Shown here: positions 1 through 9,790 of the stretch, one piece after another
How positions within the stretch are numbered: position 1 is the stretch's first letter
Layout of the letters: each line of letters begins with the position of its first letter
Origin: Acidobacteriota bacterium
Lineage (GTDB): Bacteria > Acidobacteriota > Vicinamibacteria > Vicinamibacterales > SCN-69-37
Length of the DNA: 19,565 bases
Direction: 5' to 3'
Assembly: GCA_021824055.1 (NCBI GenBank)
Contig: JAKALV010000032.1
Coordinates: 1 to 19,565, forward strand
Position numbers and translations under genes: made by a program
The notes under the pieces: model-generated
Databases searched by the model: none
What the model was told of the DNA's origin: nothing
Seen by the model: the letters and a program-made list of their open reading frames with translations, nothing else

Positions 1-228
1 AAGGTGGCGCGCGTCCGGTTGACCAACGGCATTGAGGTCACCACGTACATCCCGGGCGTCGGCCATAACCTGCAGGAGCACTCGCTGGTGCTCATTCGCG
101 GTGGCCGTGTGAAGGATCTGCCGGGTGTGCGTTACCACGTGGTCCGCGGCACGCTCGACACCGTGGGCGTGGCCGGCCGCATGCAGGGCCGTTCGAAATA
201 CGGCGCGAAGCGGCCGAAAAAGGCATAA
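1..228 (+). CDS. rpsL: 30S ribosomal protein uS12 (S12), 5'-truncated
   Basis: uS12 sits at the decoding centre of the 30S subunit and helps select cognate tRNA. The frame is open from base 1, so the gene begins outside the window; 75 codons remain, roughly the C-terminal 60% of the usual ~124 residues. The visible part carries the family's core, including VARVRLTNGIEV, GHNLQEHS and the decoding loop GGRVKDLPGVRYH. The lysine in VKDLPG, where streptomycin-resistance substitutions occur in other bacteria, is the wild-type residue, as is the aspartate that is often methylthiolated. The last codons (Lys-Ala-stop) lie inside a 7-base tandem repeat that runs on into the spacer. It is the first visible gene of the str portion, followed by rpsG after 38 bases. 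Confidence 0.97.
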   Translation, partial: KVARVRLTNGIEVTTYIPGVGHNLQEHSLVLIRGGRVKDLPGVRYHVVRGTLDTVGVAGRMQGRSKYGAKRPKKA

Positions 229-247
229 GGCAAAAGGCAGAAGGCAA
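220..247 (+). repeat. 7-base tandem repeat AAGGCAN, four copies
   Basis: Four consecutive units read AAGGCAT (220-226), AAGGCAA (227-233), AAGGCAG (234-240) and AAGGCAA (241-247). The first unit encodes the last Lys-Ala of uS12 plus the T of its TAA stop, so the array straddles the gene end. It fills most of the rpsL-rpsG spacer, and the rpsG ribosome-binding site (AAGGAA, 253-258) follows directly. Its role is unknown; slippage could have produced it. Confidence 0.75.
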
Positions 248-266
248 AAAAGAAGGAACCTGAAAT

Positions 267-740
267 ATGCCGCGTAGACGAGAGATTGCGAAACGTGAAG
301 TTCCGGCTGATCCGATTTACGGCAGCTCGCTGGTGACCAAGTTCATCAGCACGATCATGAAGGACGGCAAGCGGTCCACGGCCGAGCGCATCATGTACAA
401 GGCCCTGTCGATCGTGCAGGAAAAGACGGCCGACGATCCGGTCAAGACGTTCAAGAAGGCGATCGAGAACGCGAAGCCGAGCCTCGAGGTGAAGTCGCGC
501 CGCGTCGGCGGCAGCAACTACCAGGTGCCGGTGGAAGTGAATCCGAACCGCCGCCTCTCGCTGGCGATCCGCTGGGTCGTGAGCTACGCGGCCGAGCGCG
601 CCGACGGCAAGACCGCCCAGGAAAAGCTCGCGAACGAATTCATGGATGCCGCGAACATGCGCGGCGGCGCCGTGAAGAAGCGCGAAGACACGCATCGCAT
701 GGCCGAAGCCAACAAGGCGTTCGCCCACTACCGCTGGTAA
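267..740 (+). CDS. rpsG: 30S ribosomal protein uS7 (S7)
   Basis: uS7 is a primary assembly protein that nucleates the 30S head by binding the 3' major domain of 16S rRNA and reaches the E site. The product is 157 residues, normal for bacterial uS7. It begins MPRRREIAKR, carries the beta-hairpin motif RRVGGSNYQVPVEV at about residues 78-91, and ends in the typical AHYRW. The ATG at 267 is supported by AAGGAA at 253-258, eight bases upstream. It lies between rpsL and fusA, the usual str order. In E. coli S7 represses its own str mRNA in the rpsL-rpsG spacer; here that 38-base spacer is mostly a tandem repeat, so the same control is not evident. Confidence 0.98.
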   Translation: MPRRREIAKREVPADPIYGSSLVTKFISTIMKDGKRSTAERIMYKALSIVQEKTADDPVKTFKKAIENAKPSLEVKSRRVGGSNYQVPVEVNPNRRLSLAIRWVVSYAAERADGKTAQEKLANEFMDAANMRGGAVKKREDTHRMAEANKAFAHYRW

Positions 741-755
741 GGACGACGACGCACA

Positions 756-3197
<2,442 letters not shown>

Positions 3198-3200
3198 GCC

Positions 3201-3878
3201 ATGGTCACCGGGATCATCGGACGCAAAGTCGGCATGACGCAGGTCTTCCTGCCAGACGGCACGGTTGTGCCGGCCACGGTCATCAAGGCCGGGCCGTGCG
3301 TGGTCGTGCAGGCAAAGACGACGGCGACGGATGGCTATCAGGCCGTGCAGCTGGGCCTCGTGGACGCCACGCCGTCGAAGGAAAACAAGGCGACGGCCGG
3401 CCATTACAAGAAGGCCGGCGTGCCGCCCACGCGCGTTCGCCGCGAGGTGAAGGTGAAGGCGGGCGCCGACGCGCCGAAGGCGGGCGACCAGGTGCTGGTC
3501 GACATCTTCAAGGCCGGCGAGAAGGTTGACGTGATCGGCACGAGCCGCGGCAAGGGCTTCCAGGGCGTCATCAAGCGCCACGGATTCGCGGGCGGCGCGG
3601 CCACGCACGGGTCGATGTTCCATCGCGCGCCGGGTTCGATCGGCGCCTCGTCGTTTCCGTCGCGCGTCGTCAAGGGCATGCGCGCCGCGGGCCGCATGGG
3701 CGCGGACCGCGTGACCACGCACAATTTGCGCGTGGTCAGCGTGGATGCCGGCAACCATCTGCTCGTGCTGCGCGGCGCGGTGCCCGGGGCGCCCAACGGC
3801 ATTGTGATCGTGCGGCACGCGCTCAAGCCCAAGAAGGATCCTCAGCCGCAGGTTGAGAAGAAGAAGGGCAAGAAGTAG
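3201..3878 (+). CDS. rplC: 50S ribosomal protein uL3 (L3)
   Basis: uL3 is an early assembly protein of the 50S subunit whose extended loop approaches the peptidyl transferase centre. The product has 225 residues, somewhat longer than the usual 205-210. Diagnostic segments are GRKVGMTQVF near the N-terminus, GTSRGKGFQGVIKRHGF in the middle and HGSMFHRAPGSIG after it. The extra length is a Lys/Pro-rich C-terminal tail ending KKKGKK, a likely rRNA-contacting or disordered extension. The start follows the rpsJ stop by three bases (TAAGCCATG). It is the second gene of the S10 block and is followed after two bases by rplD. Confidence 0.97.
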   Translation: MVTGIIGRKVGMTQVFLPDGTVVPATVIKAGPCVVVQAKTTATDGYQAVQLGLVDATPSKENKATAGHYKKAGVPPTRVRREVKVKAGADAPKAGDQVLVDIFKAGEKVDVIGTSRGKGFQGVIKRHGFAGGAATHGSMFHRAPGSIGASSFPSRVVKGMRAAGRMGADRVTTHNLRVVSVDAGNHLLVLRGAVPGAPNGIVIVRHALKPKKDPQPQVEKKKGKK

Positions 3879-3880
3879 CC

Positions 3881-4501
3881 ATGAAACTCGATGTTGTGAA
3901 CACGGAGAAGCAGACGGTCGGATCGATCGACCTGAATGACGCGGTGTTCGGCGGCCGCGTCAAGCAGGATCTGATCTGGGCGTCGGTGGTCCGGCAGAAC
4001 GCCGGGGAGCGCCGCGGCACGCACAAGGCGAAGAGCCGCGGCCAGGTCAGCGGCAGCGGCAAGAAGCCGTACGCGCAGAAGGGCACCGGCCGCCCGCAGG
4101 TCGGCTCGACCCGTACGCCGGTCTGGCGCCACGGCGGCACGGTGTTTCCGCCGCAGCCGCGCAGCTACGCGTTTACGGCGCCGAAGAAGACGGTGCGCGC
4201 GGGCCTGCGCGAAGCCCTGGCGTCGAAGTTTCAGGCGGGCGTGGTGATCGTCGTCGACGAGCTCCGCGCCGCCGAGAAGAAGACCAAGGCGACGGCCGCG
4301 TTGCTGAAGACGCTCGGCGCGGCGGGCAAGACGCTCGTCGTGGACGTGGCGTTTGACGACAACTTCACGTTGTCGGCGCGCAATCTCGCCGGCGTCAGGA
4401 TCGTGCCGAGCGGGCGGTTGACGGCGCGCGACGTGATGGACACGAACACGATCATCGCAACGCGTGCGGCCGTCGAGCGGTTGCAGGAGGTGCTGGGATG
4501 A
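3881..4501 (+). CDS. rplD: 50S ribosomal protein uL4 (L4)
   Basis: uL4 lines part of the peptide exit tunnel and helps start 50S assembly. The product has 206 residues, normal for the family. The long basic tunnel loop is at about residues 45-100 and includes GSGKKPYAQKGTGRPQ and WRHGGTVFPPQPR. In E. coli L4 also represses the S10 operon by acting on the leader ahead of rpsJ; since rpsJ here touches fusA, that target is missing, so any autoregulation must work differently. The gene overlaps rplW by four bases (ATGA at 4498-4501), a sign of translational coupling. Confidence 0.97.
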   Translation: MKLDVVNTEKQTVGSIDLNDAVFGGRVKQDLIWASVVRQNAGERRGTHKAKSRGQVSGSGKKPYAQKGTGRPQVGSTRTPVWRHGGTVFPPQPRSYAFTAPKKTVRAGLREALASKFQAGVVIVVDELRAAEKKTKATAALLKTLGAAGKTLVVDVAFDDNFTLSARNLAGVRIVPSGRLTARDVMDTNTIIATRAAVERLQEVLG

Positions 4502-4788
4502 AGGTTACCGACGTCATCCGTCGGCCGTTGATCACTGAGAAGACGTCGGTGGCCCGCGACGCGGGCAACACGATCGTGTTCGAGGTGGCCAAGGCCGCGA
4601 CGAAGATCGATATCAAGCACGCGGTCGAGAAGCTGTTCGGCGCCAAGGTGGCGACCGTGCGGACCTCGATTACGCACGGCAAGGTGAAGCGCCAGGGGCG
4701 TTTCGAAGGCCAGCGTTCGGACTGGAAGAAGGCCTGGGTCCGGCTGCGCGACGGCGAAAAAGTGCCTGATTTTCTGGAAGGGGCGTAA
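4498..4788 (+). CDS. rplW: 50S ribosomal protein uL23 (L23)
   Basis: uL23 sits at the exit of the peptide tunnel and is the docking site for trigger factor and the signal recognition particle. The product has 96 residues, within the normal range of 92-100. Recognisable features are the N-terminal VIRRPLITEKTS and the VEKLFGAKVATVRT segment. The ATG overlaps the rplD stop codon. It belongs to the S10 block in conserved order between rplD and rplB, with a six-base gap to rplB. Confidence 0.97.
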   Translation: MKVTDVIRRPLITEKTSVARDAGNTIVFEVAKAATKIDIKHAVEKLFGAKVATVRTSITHGKVKRQGRFEGQRSDWKKAWVRLRDGEKVPDFLEGA

Positions 4789-4794
4789 TCGGTC

Positions 4795-5619
4795 ATGGCG
4801 ATTCGCAACTACAAACCCACCTCGCCCGCGCGGCGTTTCTACAGCGTGCAGACGTTCGACGAGATCACCTCGACGACGCCGCACAAGCCGCTGGTCGAGA
4901 CGCTGCAGCGCACGGGGGGCCGCAACAATCACGGTGAGCTGACGTCCTGGTGGCGGGGCGGCGGGCACAAGCGCGCCTACCGCGTCATCGATTTCAAGCG
5001 CGACAAGATCGGCATTCCGGCCAAGGTCTCCACGGTCGAGTACGATCCGAACCGCACGGCGCGCATCGCGCTGCTGACCTACGCCGACGGCGAGAAGCGG
5101 TACATCCTGCACCCGGTGGGGCTGAAGGTGGGCGACACCGTGCTGTCGGGCGCGAACGCCGACATTCTGCCGGGCAACTGCCTGCCGCTGAAGAACGTGC
5201 CGCTGGGCACGATGATTCACAACGTCGAGCTCAAGCCGGGCAAGGGCGGTCAGATCGCGCGGTCGGCCGGATCGGGCGTGCAGCTGGTCGCCAAGGAAGG
5301 CGCGTTCGCGTCGGTGAAGATGCCGTCGAGCGAGATCCGCCTGATCAACATCGAGTGCTTCGCGACCATCGGGCAGGTCGGCAATATCGATCACGAGAAC
5401 GTGTCGATCGGCAAGGCCGGCCGCCAGCGCTGGATGGGGCAGCGGCCGCACGTGCGCGGCGTCGTCATGAACCCGGTGGACCATCCGCACGGCGGCGGCG
5501 AAGGCAAGACCTCGGGCGGCCGCCATCCGGTGTCGCCGTGGGGCCAGCCGGCCAAGGGATACAAGACGCGTCGCAACAAGTCGACCAGCCGCTTCATCGT
5601 TGAGCGGAGGAAGAAATAA
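4795..5619 (+). CDS. rplB: 50S ribosomal protein uL2 (L2)
   Basis: uL2 is one of the most conserved 50S proteins; it binds 23S rRNA domain IV, supports subunit joining and is needed for peptidyl transferase activity. The product has 274 residues, the usual length. It shows the N-terminal NYKPTSPARR, the RGGGHKRAYR segment at about 54-63 and the C-terminal NPVDHPHGGGEG at 226-237, which carries the conserved histidines. The C-terminus is the typical basic tail ending ERRKK. The start is six bases after the rplW stop. The order rplW-rplB-rpsS is the standard one. Confidence 0.98.
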   Translation: MAIRNYKPTSPARRFYSVQTFDEITSTTPHKPLVETLQRTGGRNNHGELTSWWRGGGHKRAYRVIDFKRDKIGIPAKVSTVEYDPNRTARIALLTYADGEKRYILHPVGLKVGDTVLSGANADILPGNCLPLKNVPLGTMIHNVELKPGKGGQIARSAGSGVQLVAKEGAFASVKMPSSEIRLINIECFATIGQVGNIDHENVSIGKAGRQRWMGQRPHVRGVVMNPVDHPHGGGEGKTSGGRHPVSPWGQPAKGYKTRRNKSTSRFIVERRKK

Positions 5620-5622
5620 GCC

Positions 5623-5949
5623 ATGGGCCGTTCACTGAAAAAGGGACCGTTCATCGACGTCCACCTGATCGAGAAGGTGGAAGCGATGAACCGCGAAGCC
5701 GAGAAGAAGGTCATCAAGACGTGGTCGCGCCGCTCGACCGTGGTGCCCGAGATGGTGGGCCACACGATCGCGGTGCACAACGGGAAGAAGTTCATCCCGG
5801 TCTACGTCACCGAGAACATGGTGGGGCAGAAACTCGGCGAGTTCTCGCCGACGCGGACGTTCAAGGGCCACACCACGAAGGCCGAGAAGGCGGCGCAGGT
5901 GGCGGCCACGGGCGCCCCGGCGGCGGCTCCGGCCAAGGGAGGTAACTGA
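5623..5949 (+). CDS. rpsS: 30S ribosomal protein uS19 (S19)
   Basis: uS19 is a 30S head protein that pairs with uS13 near the A-site finger. The product has 108 residues, longer than the usual 90-95. The core is typical: GRSLKKGPFID at the N-terminus, RRSTVVPEMVGHTIAVHNG in the middle and LGEFSPTRTFKGH near the end of the fold. The extra ~16 residues form an Ala-rich low-complexity tail (about 89-108), probably disordered. The start follows the rplB stop by three bases (TAAGCCATG, the same junction as rpsJ-rplC). The stop overlaps the rplV start by one base (TGATG). Confidence 0.97.
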   Translation: MGRSLKKGPFIDVHLIEKVEAMNREAEKKVIKTWSRRSTVVPEMVGHTIAVHNGKKFIPVYVTENMVGQKLGEFSPTRTFKGHTTKAEKAAQVAATGAPAAAPAKGGN

Positions 5950-6350
5950 TGGTGCAGGCACAGGCCACCTCCAAGTATCTCCGCACGTCGGCCCAGAAGG
6001 CCGGACTCGTGCTGGATCTGATTCGCGGCAAGGATGTCGCCGCGGCGCTGGCCACGCTGACGTTCACGCGCAAGATGATCGCGCGCGACGTGGAAAAGGT
6101 GCTGCGGTCGGCGATCGCCAACGCGCAGCAGAAGGACGGCTTCGGCGGCGACGTCGACCGGTTGTTCGTCGCCAAGTGCTGGGCCGATCAGGGCCCGGGC
6201 ATGAAGCGGGTCCGTCCGGCCCCGATGGGCCGCGCGTTCCGCGTGGTGAAGCGCACGGCGCACCTGACGGTGGCGGTGGCCGAGCGGCCGGCGAAAGCGA
6301 TGAGAGCTCCGGTGAAGTCAGAAACGAAGTCGAAGGCGGAGAAGAGCTAA
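5949..6350 (+). CDS. rplV: 50S ribosomal protein uL22 (L22)
   Basis: uL22 lines the narrow part of the exit tunnel with a long beta-hairpin that, in other bacteria, is a site of macrolide-resistance changes. The product has 133 residues, a little longer than E. coli's 110 but common in other phyla. The segment LRTSAQKAGLVLDLIRGK opens the fold, and the tunnel hairpin spans MKRVRPAPMGRAFRV. A charged tail (KSETKSKAEKS) closes it. It shares one base with rpsS (TGATG) and one with rpsC (TAATG), so three genes are joined without spacers. Confidence 0.97.
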   Translation: MVQAQATSKYLRTSAQKAGLVLDLIRGKDVAAALATLTFTRKMIARDVEKVLRSAIANAQQKDGFGGDVDRLFVAKCWADQGPGMKRVRPAPMGRAFRVVKRTAHLTVAVAERPAKAMRAPVKSETKSKAEKS

Positions 6351-7030
6351 TGGGCCAGAAAGTACATCCCTACGGATTCCGGCTTGGCTTCAACAAGACC
6401 TGGCGCTCGCGCTGGTTCGCCGACAAGGACTACGCGAAGCTGCTCCACGAGGACATCCGCCTGCGCGCGGACCTCAAGAAGCGGTTTGCGCACGCGGGCG
6501 TGTCGCGCATCGAGATCGAGCGCGCCGCCAACAAGCTGAAGATCGATCTGCACACGTCGCGACCGGGCATCATCATCGGGCGCAAGGGCAGCGAGGTCGA
6601 CAAGCTGCGGCAGGAACTGCAGAAGGAGACGGGCCGCGAGGTGTTCATCAACATCCTCGAGATCCAGAAGCCCGAGCTCGACGCGCAGTTGATCGCCGAA
6701 TCGGTCGCGATGCAGCTCGAGAAGCGCATTGCCTTCCGCCGCGCGATGCGCAAGGCCGTCGAGTCGGCGCTGCGGTTCGGCGCCAAGGGCATCAAGGTGC
6801 GCGTGTCCGGCCGGTTGAACGGCGCGGAAATCGCGCGGTCCGAGTGGTACCTGCACGGCCAGCTGCCGTTGCAGACGTTGCGCGCCGACATCGACTACGG
6901 CTTCACGGAAGCGTTCACGACGTATGGCGCCATCGGCGTCAAGGTGTGGCTCTACAAGGGCGAGAAGTTGAACGCCAAAGTGGGCCGCGAAGAAGAGTTC
7001 CGGCAGCCGCGACGCGCGGCGCGCGGTTAA
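6350..7030 (+). CDS. rpsC: 30S ribosomal protein uS3 (S3)
   Basis: uS3 lies at the mRNA entry channel of the 30S subunit and contributes to mRNA helicase activity. The start chosen is the ATG at 6350 giving MGQKVHPYGFRLG, the invariant family N-terminus; the frame stays open upstream to 6176, but that stretch overlaps rplV and is not uS3-like. The product has 226 residues. The N-terminal KH domain carries GIIIGRKG with GRKG at 77-80, and the C-terminal domain includes KVRVSGRLNGAEIARSEW and TYGAIGVKVWLYKGE. It is joined to rplV by TAATG and separated from rplP by 12 bases. Confidence 0.98.
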   Translation: MGQKVHPYGFRLGFNKTWRSRWFADKDYAKLLHEDIRLRADLKKRFAHAGVSRIEIERAANKLKIDLHTSRPGIIIGRKGSEVDKLRQELQKETGREVFINILEIQKPELDAQLIAESVAMQLEKRIAFRRAMRKAVESALRFGAKGIKVRVSGRLNGAEIARSEWYLHGQLPLQTLRADIDYGFTEAFTTYGAIGVKVWLYKGEKLNAKVGREEEFRQPRRAARG

Positions 7031-7042
7031 GGGGTATCAGTC

Positions 7043-7468
7043 ATGTTGATGCCAAAGAAGGTCAAGTACCGCAAGCAGCAGCGCGGCCGCATGGCGGGCA
7101 AGTCATGGCGCGGCAACACCGTGGCCTTCGGTGACTACGGCCTGGCGACGATGGAGCCCAAGTGGCTCACCGACCGGCAGATCGAGGCGGCGCGTGTCGC
7201 CATCTCGCGCGACATCAAGCGGGGCGGCAAGATCTGGATCCGGGTGTTCCCGGACAAGCCGATCACGAAGAAGCCGGCGGAAACGCGAATGGGCAAGGGC
7301 AAGGGCGCGCCGGAGGGCTGGGTGGCGGTGATCAAGCCGGGCCGCATCCTGTTCGAGATGGAGGGCGTGACGGAAGTGGAAGCGCGGAAGGCGTTTCGTC
7401 TGGCGGCCTCGAAGCTGCCGATGAAGACGCGGTTTGTGATGCGCTTTGCGGAAGAGAGGGTGTCATGA
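7043..7468 (+). CDS. rplP: 50S ribosomal protein uL16 (L16)
   Basis: uL16 organises the 50S A-site region and is required late in assembly. The product has 141 residues. The MLMPKKVKYRKQQRGR start is the standard bacterial one and favours the ATG at 7043 over the ATG six bases later. The RMGKGKGAPEGWVAVIKPG segment is present; its arginine corresponds to the residue hydroxylated in E. coli. No SD of full strength is seen, but GGGG lies just upstream. The stop overlaps the rpmC start by four bases (ATGA). Confidence 0.97.
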   Translation: MLMPKKVKYRKQQRGRMAGKSWRGNTVAFGDYGLATMEPKWLTDRQIEAARVAISRDIKRGGKIWIRVFPDKPITKKPAETRMGKGKGAPEGWVAVIKPGRILFEMEGVTEVEARKAFRLAASKLPMKTRFVMRFAEERVS

Positions 7469-7671
7469 AGGTCGCCGAGCAACTGACGGAGCTCCGCGGA
7501 TTGACGGCCGACGACCTGCGCGCCAAGGTGAAGGATCTGGACGATCAGATCTTCCGCGTGCGGCTGCAGCTGTCGATGGGCCAGACCGAATCGGCCGGCA
7601 AGGTGCAGCCGTTGCGCCGGGAACGCGCGCGGGTCAAGACCGTGCTGCGTGAGAAAGGCGTGAAGGACTAG
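7465..7671 (+). CDS. rpmC: 50S ribosomal protein uL29 (L29)
   Basis: uL29 is a small helical protein beside uL23 at the tunnel exit and contributes to the trigger-factor and SRP platform. The start is the ATG at 7465, overlapping the rplP stop; the frame remains open far upstream inside rplP, but only this start gives a 68-residue uL29. It has the expected two-helix pattern: ELRGLTADDLRAKVKDL, then the LFxLR-like segment QIFRVRLQLSMGQ and a basic second helix (RRERARVKTVLREK). The family is usually 60-70 residues. rpsQ follows after two bases. Confidence 0.95.
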   Translation: MKVAEQLTELRGLTADDLRAKVKDLDDQIFRVRLQLSMGQTESAGKVQPLRRERARVKTVLREKGVKD

Positions 7672-7673
7672 GT

Positions 7674-7925
7674 ATGGCAAAAGCGGAAGTTCTGGCCAAA
7701 GTCGTCAGCCACAAGATGGACAAGAGCGTGGTCGTCACCACCGAGCGCAAAGTGCGCGAGGCGATGTACGGCAAGCAGCAGCGGTTCACGTCGCGCTTCA
7801 TGGCGCACGACGAGCACAACGAAGCGAAGGTGGGCGACATCGTGGCCATGGTGCCCTCGCGTCCCCTCAGCCGCCGCAAGCGCTGGGTGGTGACGCGCGT
7901 CGTCACCAAAGCGAAGATCGTCTAG
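7674..7925 (+). CDS. rpsQ: 30S ribosomal protein uS17 (S17)
   Basis: uS17 is an OB-fold primary binder of the 16S rRNA 5' domain. The product has 83 residues, typical length. It shows the pattern GxVxSxKMDKS(V)VV as AKVVSHKMDKSVVVT, and the KVGDIVAMVPSRPLSRRKRW block that marks the family (usual form: GDxVxIxExRPLSKxKxW). It is the last gene of the S10 block. The stop TAG overlaps a strong AGGAGG (7924-7929) that serves the next gene, rplN. Confidence 0.97.
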   Translation: MAKAEVLAKVVSHKMDKSVVVTTERKVREAMYGKQQRFTSRFMAHDEHNEAKVGDIVAMVPSRPLSRRKRWVVTRVVTKAKIV

Positions 7926-7934
7926 GAGGCTGAC

Positions 7935-8306
7935 ATGGCAGTGCAAATGCGATCGATTCTCGACGTCGCCGACAACTCGGGGGCCCGCAAGATTGCGGTG
8001 ATCAACCCGATCGGCGGATCCACCGGGCGGTTCGCGCGCATCGGCGACATCGTCACGGCCTCGGTCAAGGAAGCCACGCCGGAGTCCGCGGTGAAGAAGG
8101 GCTCCGTCGTCAAGGCGGTGATCGTGCGCACGCGCAAGGAACTGCGGCGCAAGGACGGCAGCTACATCCGGTTCGACCGGAACGCCGCGGTCCTGATCAA
8201 CGACGAGGGCGAGCCCGTCGGGACGCGCGTCTTCGGGCCGGTGGCCCGCGAGCTGCGCGAGCGCCGGTTCATGAAGATCATCTCGCTCGCGCCGGAGGTT
8301 CTGTAA
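7935..8306 (+). CDS. rplN: 50S ribosomal protein uL14 (L14)
   Basis: uL14 is a conserved 50S interface protein that contributes to bridge B8 and is the contact point for the silencing factor RsfS in other bacteria. The product has 123 residues, near the usual 122. DNSGAR is at 13-18, and the RKDGSYIRFDRNAAVLIN segment is intact, as is GTRVFGPVARELR near the C-terminus. It has one of the clearest ribosome-binding sites in the window (AGGAGG, 7924-7929, five bases before the ATG). In the E. coli layout this gene opens the spc operon; here only nine bases separate it from rpsQ, so no separate promoter fits in a spacer. Confidence 0.98.
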   Translation: MAVQMRSILDVADNSGARKIAVINPIGGSTGRFARIGDIVTASVKEATPESAVKKGSVVKAVIVRTRKELRRKDGSYIRFDRNAAVLINDEGEPVGTRVFGPVARELRERRFMKIISLAPEVL

Positions 8307-8310
8307 GGTC

Positions 8311-8628
8311 ATGAAGATTCACAAGAACGACCAGGTGCTCGTCATCGGCGGGCGCGATCGGGGCAAGCGCGGGCGCGTCCTGCGCGTGGATCCGAACAAG
8401 GATCGCGTCATCGTCGAGGGCGTCGGTTTCATCAAGCGGCACACGAAGCCCAACCCGCAGAAGAACATCAAGGGCGGCATCGTGGAACGCGAGGCGTCGA
8501 TCCACGTCTCGAACGTGATGCTCGTCGATCCGGAGTCGGCGCAGCCCACGCGCGTGGGCTACCGCTTCCTGAATGACGGCAGCAAGACGCGTATCAGCCG
8601 CAAGAGCGGCGCGGTGGTGGACAAATGA
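8311..8628 (+). CDS. rplX: 50S ribosomal protein uL24 (L24)
   Basis: uL24 starts 50S assembly with uL3 and ends near the tunnel exit. The product has 105 residues, normal length. A KOW motif is visible at the N-terminus as DQVLVIGGRDRGKRGRVLRV, followed by the segment VEGVGFIKRHTKPNPQK. The C-terminal half includes HVSNVMLVDP, typical of bacterial uL24. Its start lies four bases after the rplN stop, and its own stop overlaps the rplE start (ATGA at 8625-8628). Confidence 0.97.
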   Translation: MKIHKNDQVLVIGGRDRGKRGRVLRVDPNKDRVIVEGVGFIKRHTKPNPQKNIKGGIVEREASIHVSNVMLVDPESAQPTRVGYRFLNDGSKTRISRKSGAVVDK

Positions 8629-9167
8629 ACCGGTTGAAGGAGAAGTACACCAACGACGTGGTGCCGGGGCTCCGCAAGGAGTTCGGGTACACGAACGTCA
8701 TGGCCGTGCCCAAGGTCACGAAGGTCGTGATCAACATGGGCCTCGGCGAAGGCACGCAGAACGCGAAGATCGTCGACACGGGCGCCGACGAGCTCGGCAA
8801 GATCGCCGGCCAGAAGGCGAAGATCACCCGCTCGACCAAGTCGATCGCGCAGTTCAAGCTCCGCAAGAACCTGCCGATCGGCGCGATGGTGACCCTGCGC
8901 GGCCAGCGGATGTACGAGTTCCTGGACCGCCTGATCTCGGTGGCCCTGCCGCGCGTCCGTGACTTTCGCGGCGTGTCCGCCAAGGGCTTCGACGGCCGCG
9001 GCAATTACACGCTCGGCTTGAAGGATCAGCTGCTGTTTCCGGAGATCGACTACTTGAAGGTCGACAAGGCGCGCGGCATGAATATCTCGGTGGTGACCAC
9101 GGCGCGCACCGACGAGGAAGCGCGGCGGTTGCTGCAACTGATGGGCATGCCGTTCCGGCAGAACTAG
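8625..9167 (+). CDS. rplE: 50S ribosomal protein uL5 (L5)
   Basis: uL5 is part of the 5S rRNA particle with uL18 and bL25 and contacts uS13 across the subunit interface. The product has 180 residues, the usual size. NMGLGEG is at 37-43; the GQKAKITRSTKSIAQFKLR and RGQRMYEFLDRL segments follow, and the C-terminus has MNISVVTTARTDEEARRLL, close to the family form. It is translationally coupled to rplX through ATGA and separated from the small uS14 gene by eight bases. Confidence 0.98.
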   Translation: MNRLKEKYTNDVVPGLRKEFGYTNVMAVPKVTKVVINMGLGEGTQNAKIVDTGADELGKIAGQKAKITRSTKSIAQFKLRKNLPIGAMVTLRGQRMYEFLDRLISVALPRVRDFRGVSAKGFDGRGNYTLGLKDQLLFPEIDYLKVDKARGMNISVVTTARTDEEARRLLQLMGMPFRQN

Positions 9168-9175
9168 AGGACACG

Positions 9176-9361
9176 ATGGCAACGACCGCAAAACGAGTCA
9201 AGGATTCCCAGGGGCCGAAATACGCCGTTCGGCGCCGCAACCGCTGCCGCAAGTGCGGCCGGCCGCGCGCGTATCTCCGCAAGTTTGCGCTCTGCCGCCT
9301 CTGCTTCCGTGAGCTCGCGCTCCGGGGCGAGGTCGCGGGCGTGATCAAGAGCAGCTGGTAA
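9176..9361 (+). CDS. rpsZ: 30S ribosomal protein uS14, short zinc-binding type (S14Z)
   Basis: uS14 is a late-assembling 30S head protein next to uS3 and uS10. This is the short zinc form of 61 residues rather than the ~100-residue zinc-free form. Two CXXC pairs at C24/C27 and C40/C43 (CRKCGRP and CRLCFREL) form the expected zinc site, and the C-terminus ends GVIKSSW as usual. The gene is often annotated rpsN or rpsN1. AGAGGA just before the ATG is a good ribosome-binding site. It sits between rplE and rpsH, the standard place. Confidence 0.97.
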   Translation: MATTAKRVKDSQGPKYAVRRRNRCRKCGRPRAYLRKFALCRLCFRELALRGEVAGVIKSSW

Positions 9362-9370
9362 GAGGGACAT

Positions 9371-9778
9371 ATGACCGATCCAATCGCAGACATGCTGACT
9401 CGCATCCGGAATGCCGTGCACGCGCGCCACCAGCGCGTGGACATTCCGGCGTCGCGGATCAAGGCGGATATCGCCAAGATCCTCGAGAGCGAGGGCTACA
9501 TTTCCGGTTTCAAGACGGTGGACCCGACGGCCGATGCGGACGTCGCGCGCACCTCGATTCGCCTGTTTCTGAAGTACGGCCCGCGGGGCGAGCAGGTCAT
9601 TTCCGGCATCGAGCGGGTGAGCCGTCCGGGCCGCCGGGTGTACTTCGGCCGCGATGAGGTGCCGAAGGTCATGGGCGGACTGGGCACGAACATCCTCACC
9701 ACGTCGCGTGGCGTGATGACCGGCCGCGACGCCGCCAAGGCGGGCGTCGGCGGCGAAGTCCTGTGCAATGTTTGGTAA
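9371..9778 (+). CDS. rpsH: 30S ribosomal protein uS8 (S8)
   Basis: uS8 binds the central domain of 16S rRNA and, in E. coli, represses the spc operon by binding the rplE mRNA. The product has 135 residues, slightly above the usual 130-132. It begins with the invariant DPIADMLTRIRNA and ends with the RNA-contacting TSRGVMTGRDAAKAGVGGE and the terminal VLCNVW. AGAGGG lies just before the ATG. It is followed by rplF after 12 bases. I did not identify the S8 target hairpin of the E. coli type in the window. Confidence 0.97.
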   Translation: MTDPIADMLTRIRNAVHARHQRVDIPASRIKADIAKILESEGYISGFKTVDPTADADVARTSIRLFLKYGPRGEQVISGIERVSRPGRRVYFGRDEVPKVMGGLGTNILTTSRGVMTGRDAAKAGVGGEVLCNVW

Positions 9779-9790
9779 GAGGGTGAACTG

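Noticed and set aside
4231..5526. Antisense reading frame of 431 codons opposite rplD, rplW and rplB
   Set aside because: It covers three well-conserved + strand genes and has the biased composition of a shadow frame.
6176..6349. Longer N-terminus for uS3
   Set aside because: The upstream stretch lies inside rplV and does not resemble uS3; MGQKVHPYGF at 6350 is the family start.
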